NCBI GenBank assembly: GCA_016267585.1
Contig: JACQUT010000195.1
Location: 1 to 11,791, forward strand
Direction: 5' to 3'
Source: Cyanobacteria bacterium NC_groundwater_1444_Ag_S-0.65um_54_12
GTDB lineage: Bacteria; Cyanobacteriota; Sericytochromatia; S15B-MN24; VGJW01
Length of the DNA stretch: 11,791 nucleotides
Part shown: positions 7,671 through 11,791 of the stretch, piece after piece
How positions within the stretch are numbered: the first letter of the stretch is position 1
How the letters are laid out: every line of letters begins with the position of its first letter
Notes under the pieces: generated by a model
Database searches by the model: none
What the model saw: only the letters and a program-made list of their open reading frames with translations
Told to the model about the DNA's origin: nothing
Made by a program: the position numbers and the translations under genes

Positions 7671-8648
7671 ATGGGCAAGTCAATGGCATACTTCAAGGGT
7701 GAAAATATCCCGTTGGAAGAAGCGAAGATCTCGATCATGACCCACGGGTTCAACTATGGTACAGGTTGTTTTGAAGGGATCCGCGGGTATTGGAACAAAG
7801 AACACGGCGAGCTTTATATTTTGCATTTGGCGGAACATTTCCGGCGTATGGCCAAGAATGCCAAGATCTTGTTCATGAACCTGCCAGCCGATATCGCCGG
7901 TCTTTGCGATATCTCGGTGCAATTGGCACGTGAGACGGAATTTAACCAGGATCTGTATTTGCGGCCCACCCTGTACAAGGCTGATGAGGTGATCGGTGTG
8001 CGGCTACATGGATTGAAGGACGCTTTTCATATCTATTGCGCGCCTATGGGTACCTATGTCGACATCGATCGCCCTTTGCATCTGGGTACTTCTTCCTGGC
8101 GCCGTATTGCGGATACCGCGGTACCGGCCCGTGCCAAGATCATAGGTGCTTACATAAACAGTGCGCTATGCAAGACCGAAGCCATCATGAATGGCTTTGA
8201 CGAAGGACTTTTCCTCAATGAAGATGGCCATGTCTGCGAAGGATCTGCCGAGAATCTATTCATGGTCCGCGATGGCACGCTGGTAACTCCCAGCGTGGCG
8301 GATAATATCCTGGAGGGTATTACCCGATCCAGCATAATGGAAATTGCCGAGCGCGATCTCGGGATCAAGTGTCAAGCGCGGACCATTGATCGAACCGAGA
8401 TCTATATTGCTGATGAACTATTCATCTGTGGCACCGGCGCCCAGATTGCCTGGGTAAGCCACGTCGATCACCGTACCATTGGTACCGGCCAGCTCGGCCC
8501 CATCACCGAGAAGATACGTGAAATCTACTTCAAGGCAGTGCATGGCGAATTACCCCAGTATTCCCACTGGTTGACGTCGGTGTATGGCACTGCCGCGCCA
8601 GGCCGCGCAGCTACCTTGGCTTCTACTGGCAAAGTAGTGGCGAGCTAA
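7671..8648 (+). CDS. ilvE: Branched-chain amino-acid aminotransferase (class IV, PLP)
   Basis: Fold-type IV PLP aminotransferase of the IlvE group. It interconverts Leu, Ile and Val with their 2-oxo acids, using 2-oxoglutarate/glutamate, in the cytoplasm. Visible landmarks are THGFNYGTGCFEGIRGY (24-40), LYLRPTLYKADEVIGVRLH (95-113), the PLP lysine K156 in PARAKIIGAYINSALCKTEA, the class IV signature EGSAENLF (190-197), NILEGITRSSI (212-222) and the substrate-specificity stretch FICGTGAQIA (251-260). The core ends near SHWLTSVY (298-305). The last 20 residues form an unusual Gly/Ala/Ser/Thr-rich tail. ATG 7671 follows AGAAAGGG (7653-7660) at 10 bases and lies 6 bases after the previous stop, suggesting coupled translation. 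The next ATG, at 7683, lacks such a site. D-amino-acid or aminodeoxychorismate activity is less likely given the motifs. Confidence 0.93.
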   Translation: MGKSMAYFKGENIPLEEAKISIMTHGFNYGTGCFEGIRGYWNKEHGELYILHLAEHFRRMAKNAKILFMNLPADIAGLCDISVQLARETEFNQDLYLRPTLYKADEVIGVRLHGLKDAFHIYCAPMGTYVDIDRPLHLGTSSWRRIADTAVPARAKIIGAYINSALCKTEAIMNGFDEGLFLNEDGHVCEGSAENLFMVRDGTLVTPSVADNILEGITRSSIMEIAERDLGIKCQARTIDRTEIYIADELFICGTGAQIAWVSHVDHRTIGTGQLGPITEKIREIYFKAVHGELPQYSHWLTSVYGTAAPGRAATLASTGKVVAS

Positions 8649-8657
8649 GATGTGAAA

Positions 8658-8680
8658 GCGGTCTAAAGGGTTAGACTCGC
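8658..8680. terminator. Hairpin in the convergent gap after the aminotransferase gene
   Basis: GTCTAA (8661-8666), loop AGGG, TTAGAC (8671-8676) form a perfect stem. It extends by GCG (8658-8660) pairing with CGC (8678-8680) across one bulged T at 8677, for nine pairs in all. It lies 10 bases past the ilvE stop and between two genes that end towards each other, the expected place for a terminator. No T-run follows on the plus strand, so it is not a textbook intrinsic terminator; it may instead stabilise the 3' end. Confidence 0.4.
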
Positions 8681-8712
8681 CGGGTGGGCCAATGGTCAGA
8701 CTGCTAAACTCG

Positions 8713-9447
8713 CTAGTAGCGATCGGTCACCATGTCGATGGTCTTGCGATCGCCTTGGCGCACCCCGGCACGCACACCAGCGATCAGGGAAGAAGCCAGC
8801 AGGGCGCCGCCTAGCACCGCAGCGATCGGCACGGCAATTTTGCAAGTGGTATGCGCTGCTGCCATCAGGGTCCTGCTAGCTGTGGTAGAGCCGTTGATGA
8901 CAGTGTTGACCAACGATCGGGGCGCCGGATTGCTCATGGTCGCTGTTCGGCTAGCTGAAGTGATGATAATTTTTGCCTCGGTGGCCGGAGCTATCACACC
9001 GGCCAGGTGGTTAGCCGCGGCAGTACTGGCAAGTTCTGGTAGTAGTTTATCTTTCAGGGCCGTGGCCGCTATCAGCCCACCGGCCAAGGTACTGACTGTC
9101 GTGGCCAGGACTTTGACCGCCTCTTCACCAAAGGCCTTGCCCATGGCTTTATGGGTCCAGGTGAATACTGACCGGGCTCCCTCCTGGAAGGTGTTAGCCT
9201 CGTCGTCTACATGGATGACCTTGATTTTCTCTTCGCCATAACGTCCCAGATAGCCTGCGCGCACGCCAGCTAGCGTGCTTTTTTCGCGGTAGGCGACGTA
9301 AGCCCGTTTTTGCCGATCTTCGAAATAAATTTCATCTATGCCGTTTCTGGCTGTGATTGCCTTGGCTTCAGCGATTTTCAGATCTTTGCCCAGTGGTCGA
9401 ATCTCGTTGAAAGTTCGCTGACCGATCACTAACCGGCTTGCTGACAT
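8713..9447 (-). CDS. Unrecognised protein with two predicted membrane segments
   Basis: I do not recognise a family. With the ATG at 9447 the protein has 244 residues. Residues 1 to about 100 are polar and look like a small alpha/beta domain (IDEIYFEDRQKRAYVAY, KIKVIHVDDEANTF). Hydrophobic segments follow at about 112-131 (TVSTLAGGLIAATAL) and 204-224 (IAVPIAAVLGGALLASSL), joined by an Ala/Ser/Thr-rich linker. The tail is charged (RQGDRKTIDMVTDRY). A GTG at 9459 lengthens the frame by four residues, but it overlaps the only good Shine-Dalgarno (AAGGAG, 9459-9464), so ATG 9447, 11 bases beyond that site, is preferred. The gene lies 89 bases downstream of the phosphoglycosyltransferase gene on the same strand, so it may be the last member of the glycan cluster, perhaps acting at the membrane. 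That role is only inferred from position. Confidence 0.75.
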   Translation of the reverse strand: MSASRLVIGQRTFNEIRPLGKDLKIAEAKAITARNGIDEIYFEDRQKRAYVAYREKSTLAGVRAGYLGRYGEEKIKVIHVDDEANTFQEGARSVFTWTHKAMGKAFGEEAVKVLATTVSTLAGGLIAATALKDKLLPELASTAAANHLAGVIAPATEAKIIITSASRTATMSNPAPRSLVNTVINGSTTASRTLMAAAHTTCKIAVPIAAVLGGALLASSLIAGVRAGVRQGDRKTIDMVTDRY

Positions 9448-9458
9448 TTTTAAAAACA

Positions 9459-9464
9459 CTCCTT
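9459..9464 (-). promoter_or_regulatory. Shine-Dalgarno AAGGAG that sets the start of the unknown membrane protein
   Basis: On the minus strand AAGGAG is followed after 11 bases by ATG 9447. The upstream GTG shares its first base with this site and so cannot use it. The spacing is slightly long but acceptable. Confidence 0.55.
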
Positions 9465-9536
9465 AACTCAGGTTTTAGTGCTGTTAAAGAAAACAGTTTC
9501 TTATCGGACGTTTTTCCCCAGATTAACTTCCGATGA

Positions 9537-10157
9537 TCAATGTTTAATGCCGCGACCCGACAGGAGCAAGCCAGGCGTGAGCAACAAGATCTTGAGATCG
9601 AGCTGCCAAGAAAGGTTCGCAACATATTCCAGGTCGTAAGCGAGTTTTTGCGGGATAGCCAGGTCATCGCGGCCATGCAACTGGGCCCAGCCGGAAAGAC
9701 CCGGTCGTACCGCCAGTACGCCTTTTTGCTCCGCAGTGTACTCGGTCGCGACAATTTGCGGCAGCTCGGGTCGTGGCCCGATAAAGCTCATCTCACCGCG
9801 CAAGATGTTAAAGAGCTGGGGCAATTCATCCAGGCTGCTGCGGCGCAAGAAATGGCCTAGCCGCGTGATACGCGGATCTCGCTCTTGCGTCAAGAGCGGA
9901 CCGGTAACTCCGGTTCGCATGGTGCGAAACTTGACGATACGGAAAAGCCGGCCCAAGCGTCCTACCCGATCTTGCCTGAACAGAACCGGACCCGGGGAGT
10001 CAAGGCGAATGAGCATAGCTAGCAATAGCAGCAAAGGTGCTAGCGCCAGCAACAAGACCAGTGCGGTTAGAAAATCGAGAAGCGGTTTTAGCCAAGCTGT
10101 GTAGCAGCCGCGTGGCGCATGAGTTCTGGTTGCCGCCTGGAAGATGTCATGGGTCAT
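9537..10157 (-). CDS. Small PglC/WcaJ-type polyprenyl-phosphate phosphoglycosyltransferase
   Basis: Bacterial sugar transferase family. These monotopic membrane enzymes move a phospho-sugar from a UDP-sugar to polyprenyl phosphate on the cytoplasmic face, the first membrane step of glycan or exopolysaccharide assembly. At 206 residues it is the small, PglC-like form without the N-terminal membrane domain of full WcaJ. A hydrophobic stretch at about 24-50 ends in SPGPVLF (54-60), the usual re-entrant membrane helix. KFRTM is at 76-80 and DPRITRLGHFLR at 94-105. The catalytic Asp-Glu pair is D110-E111 in SSLDELPQL. Then come SFIGPRPELP (124-133), RPGLSGWAQ (151-159) and DLEYV (175-179). The ATG overlaps the aminotransferase stop as ATGA, indicating translational coupling. 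Donor sugar cannot be read from sequence; the upstream genes suggest an amino-dideoxy sugar. Confidence 0.92.
   Translation of the reverse strand: MTHDIFQAATRTHAPRGCYTAWLKPLLDFLTALVLLLALAPLLLLLAMLIRLDSPGPVLFRQDRVGRLGRLFRIVKFRTMRTGVTGPLLTQERDPRITRLGHFLRRSSLDELPQLFNILRGEMSFIGPRPELPQIVATEYTAEQKGVLAVRPGLSGWAQLHGRDDLAIPQKLAYDLEYVANLSWQLDLKILLLTPGLLLSGRGIKH
9861..9928. other. Four consecutive short-loop inverted repeats inside the phosphoglycosyltransferase gene
   Basis: Within 68 bases lie four perfect inverted repeats side by side: CCGCGT/ACGCGG (9861-9866, 9870-9875, 3-base loop), GCTCTTG/CAAGAGC (9881-9887, 9891-9897, 3-base loop), ACCGG/CCGGT (9900-9904, 9910-9914, 5-base loop) and TTCGCA/TGCGAA (9914-9919, 9923-9928, 3-base loop). 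The third and fourth share one base. They cover the codons between the KFRTM and DPRIT motifs. They could fold as a row of hairpins in the mRNA; function is unknown. Confidence 0.55.
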
Positions 10158-11344
10158 TTGCGGTAGCGCTGCGCTAAATGAGTGACCTGTGCTATGACAT
10201 AAGAGACATCTTCCTCACTTAGCTTGGGATAGAGCGGTAGGCTGAGCATACGCGAGTAGGCACGTTCGGTGACCGGAAAATCGCCGGGTCGTACCCCCAA
10301 TTCTTGCTGGTAGTAAGGATGGAGGTGAATCGGGATGAAATGTACCGAAGTGCCAATCCCTACCGCTTGCAGCTGCTTGATGAAATCGCCACGCTCGATG
10401 GTCAATTGGCAAGGATCGAGCCGCAAGATGTAAAGATGCCAGGAATGGCGATCGCCCGGACGTGGCGATTGCGGTGGCAGCTCGAAACCCGATTCGGCAA
10501 AAGCTGACTGATAGCGTGCCACATAACCCTCACGTATCTGCTGCAGCCAGGCGAAACGCTCAAGCTGCGCTAATCCCAGCGCTGCTGCCAGATCAGTCAT
10601 GTTGTATTTGAAGCCAGCCATTTCTACCTGGTAAGCCCAAGATCCGGCCAGGCTATAGCGTTGCCAGGCATCCCGGCTCATGCCATGCAATGCCAGCTTG
10701 CGCAAGCGCTCGGTGGTGCTCTCATCCTTGCCAGTCAACATGCCACCCTCGCCGGTCGTGAGGTTCTTGGTGGCGTAGAAGCTAAAACAAGTGAAATCAC
10801 CCAGTGCCCCGATGGGCTGATTATTGTATTCCGTACCGATGGCATGGGCGGCATCCTCGATGACGGCGAGCCGGTGCTCTTGCGCCAGGTGCAAGAAAGC
10901 CGCCATATCCGCTGGGCAACCGGCATAATGGACCGGCAAGAGGGCTTTGGTACGCGGTGTTATCTTGGCTGCTGCTGCGTCAGGCGAAAGACAGAGCGTT
11001 CGCGGATCGACGTCTGCCAGGACTGGACGTGCACCCACGTGCAGGATGGTATTCACGGTGGCGCAAAAGGTGAGTGGTGTGGTGATGACCTCATCCCCCG
11101 GACCGACGCCGGCACCCAGCAACGCCAGATGCAGAGCCGCAGTGCAGGAGTTCAGCGCTATGGCCTGCGGCGCCTTTACATGACGAGCAAATCGCTGTTC
11201 GAATTCCTTGACCTGGGGACCGGTCGTGATCCAACCGCTGCGCAGCGCTGCCACCACACCGGCAATTTCCTCATCGGCCAGATAGGGCAAGGCATAGGGT
11301 ACTGATCTGACGGCTTGGTCAGTACTATTCGAGGAAGTGACCAT
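10154..11344 (-). CDS. DegT/DnrJ/EryC1/StrS-family sugar aminotransferase (PglE/PseC-like)
   Basis: PLP-dependent aminotransferase that usually adds an amino group to C4 of a UDP-4-keto-6-deoxy sugar, with glutamate as donor. In 396 residues one sees LRSGWITTGPQVKEFE (34-49), NSCTAALHLAL (65-75), GDEVITTPLTF (83-93), the PLP-ring Asp in VIEDAAHAIG (D164), the PLP lysine in SFYATKNLTTGEGG (K193), KYNMTDLAAALGLAQL (246-261), VHFIPIHLHPYY (334-345) and LSLPLYP (367-373). Its ATG follows GGAGG (11354-11358) at 9 bases. It starts 29 bases after the dehydratase stop and overlaps the next gene by 4 bases, so the three form an operon. Known relatives include PglE (bacillosamine), PseC (pseudaminic acid) and ArnB; the exact sugar cannot be fixed here. 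Confidence 0.9.
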   Translation of the reverse strand: MVTSSNSTDQAVRSVPYALPYLADEEIAGVVAALRSGWITTGPQVKEFEQRFARHVKAPQAIALNSCTAALHLALLGAGVGPGDEVITTPLTFCATVNTILHVGARPVLADVDPRTLCLSPDAAAAKITPRTKALLPVHYAGCPADMAAFLHLAQEHRLAVIEDAAHAIGTEYNNQPIGALGDFTCFSFYATKNLTTGEGGMLTGKDESTTERLRKLALHGMSRDAWQRYSLAGSWAYQVEMAGFKYNMTDLAAALGLAQLERFAWLQQIREGYVARYQSAFAESGFELPPQSPRPGDRHSWHLYILRLDPCQLTIERGDFIKQLQAVGIGTSVHFIPIHLHPYYQQELGVRPGDFPVTERAYSRMLSLPLYPKLSEEDVSYVIAQVTHLAQRYRK

Positions 11345-11353
11345 TTAAAATGA

Positions 11354-11358
11354 CCTCC
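11354..11358 (-). promoter_or_regulatory. Shine-Dalgarno GGAGG of the sugar aminotransferase gene
   Basis: GGAGG on the minus strand, 9 bases before ATG 11344. It is the strongest ribosome-binding site in the window and fixes the aminotransferase start. Confidence 0.7.
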
Positions 11359-11373
11359 GAAACTTTGAAAATG

Positions 11374-11791
11374 TCAGGCGGTATCGCTTACGGTTGTTTT
11401 GCCAAGCTCAGATCTCGTGGCTTTGCCAGGCTCCGTTGCCATGAGCGTGTCACTACTGGCGGTAGTATGGTTACTACTGGCGAGATCCTTGCTCAGGATT
11501 TCGTCCAGGGCCGTCCGCAAGCGTTCCGGTGCTCCGGCGGTGATATACGCGCTCACTTGCGCCATGGCATCCTCCCACCAGGCAGGTTCAGGTGGGTGTG
11601 CCGCTCGCACGGCAAAGATCTGAGGATGTTTGGTAGGTCTGACGATCTCGTCGGTCAGCAAAAGCTCTTCGAAGAGCTTTTCCCCTTGTCGTGTCCCGGT
11701 AAATGCTATGCCTATGTCTTCTTCCTTGAATCCCGACAGTTTTATCAGGTTACGCGCCAGATCTACGATACGCACCGCCTCACCCATGTCC
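11374..11791 (-). CDS. C-terminal part of a CapD/WbpM/PglF-type nucleotide-sugar dehydratase/epimerase, cut by the right edge
   Basis: About 139 C-terminal residues are visible; the rest lies beyond base 11791. The peptide carries the family's closing motifs: DMGEAVRIVDLARNLIKLSG at the window edge, FTGTRQGEKLFEELLL about 30 residues on, and RPTKHPQIFAVR after that. These are typical of the SDR enzymes that make UDP-4-keto-6-deoxy sugars from UDP-GlcNAc (CapD, WbpM, FlaA1, PglF). The first ATG seen is internal, not a true start. After the fold ends, about 35 Ser/Thr/Ala-rich residues form a low-complexity tail with repeats such as ASSNHTT/ASSDTLM and GKATRSE/GKTT. The gene is followed after 29 bases by the sugar aminotransferase, which would use its product. 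Confidence 0.85.
   Translation of the reverse strand, partial: DMGEAVRIVDLARNLIKLSGFKEEDIGIAFTGTRQGEKLFEELLLTDEIVRPTKHPQIFAVRAAHPPEPAWWEDAMAQVSAYITAGAPERLRTALDEILSKDLASSNHTTASSDTLMATEPGKATRSELGKTTVSDTA
11452..11482. repeat. Short direct repeat in the Ser/Thr-rich tail of the dehydratase gene
   Basis: ACTACTGGCG occurs at 11452-11461 and again at 11473-11482, a period of 21 bases or seven codons. It encodes the two ASS steps of the tail, suggesting growth by small duplications. Confidence 0.5.
11660..11681. repeat. Perfect 22-bp palindrome within the dehydratase gene
   Basis: AAAAGCTCTTC (11660-11670) is followed at once by its exact reverse complement (11671-11681), with no spacer. It encodes the conserved EKLFEEL stretch, so part of it is fixed by protein sequence, but codon choice completes the symmetry. 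Confidence 0.7.

Larger units (their letters stand above)
3029..10455. repeat. Seven dispersed HIP1-like octamers GCGATCGC
   Basis: The exact palindrome GCGATCGC is at 3029-3036, 5040-5047, 5142-5149, 6018-6025, 7279-7286, 8746-8753 and 10448-10455. Three copies (3029, 5040, 10448) lie in the extended decamer GGCGATCGCC. All are inside genes, in ruvC, ruvB, the debranching-like gene, the unknown membrane gene and the sugar aminotransferase gene. Chance would give well under one in this length. HIP1 is a known highly iterated palindrome of many cyanobacterial genomes. None occurs in the Res-like gene, though that absence alone is not statistically strong. Confidence 0.7.

Noticed and set aside
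8658..8735. tRNA-like stretch (ATGGTCAGACTGC and stems) after ilvE
   Set aside because: No T-arm GTTCGA-type sequence and no consistent acceptor or anticodon stem could be drawn.
8732..9241. Plus-strand 169-codon frame opposite the unknown membrane protein
   Set aside because: It has no Shine-Dalgarno and an Ala/Ser/Arg-rich shadow-like composition, while the minus-strand frame has a good AAGGAG site and a plausible domain layout.
9481..9496. CTGTT/AACAG inverted repeat between the phosphoglycosyltransferase gene and the unknown membrane gene
   Set aside because: Only five mostly weak A/T pairs with competing foldings and no T-run in the right place; not enough to call a terminator.
1..11791. 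CRISPR array, insertion sequence or prophage genes
   Set aside because: No regularly spaced repeats, transposase or integrase motifs, or terminal inverted repeats were seen; no target duplication flanks the Res-like gene.

Overview
This 11.8 kb window looks like bacterial chromosome of moderate to slightly high GC, with short intergenic gaps. The exact octamer GCGATCGC occurs seven times, and it is the core of the HIP1 repeat known from cyanobacteria. That hints at the cyanobacterial phylum, possibly a deep or non-photosynthetic branch. The branched-chain aminotransferase, however, ends in a stretch that recalls Chloroflexota-type enzymes, so taxonomy stays open.

Layout from left to right. 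(1) Bases 1-170 hold the possible C-terminal end of an unknown plus-strand gene. (2) A minus-strand gene (254-2530) encodes the helicase part of a type III restriction Res subunit. It stops just where the nuclease domain should begin, and no Mod gene is present. (3) A recombination block follows: ruvC-ruvA (+), a convergent metallo-beta-lactamase-fold hydrolase (-) overlapping the ruvA 3' end by 12 bp, then ruvB (+). The hydrolase and ruvB are divergent and share a 73-bp region with inverted repeats. (4) Downstream of ruvB on the same strand lie a glycogen-debranching-like (alpha/alpha)6-barrel protein and, 6 bases further, an IlvE-type aminotransferase. (5) A short convergent gap with a hairpin separates these from a minus-strand cluster read leftward from the right edge: C-terminus of a CapD/WbpM/PglF-type nucleotide-sugar dehydratase, a DegT-family sugar aminotransferase, a small PglC/WcaJ-type phosphoglycosyltransferase (4-bp overlap), and an unrecognised protein with two predicted membrane segments.

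How the genes work together. RuvA, RuvB and RuvC form the Holliday-junction resolvasome. The dehydratase, aminotransferase and phosphoglycosyltransferase are the logical steps for making a UDP-4-amino-4,6-dideoxy sugar and loading it on a polyprenyl phosphate, as in the Campylobacter Pgl pathway. The unknown membrane protein may belong to that glycan pathway. The points most worth a second look are the nuclease-less Res, the four back-to-back hairpins inside the phosphoglycosyltransferase gene, the unknown membrane protein, the HIP1-like repeats and the ruvB control region.
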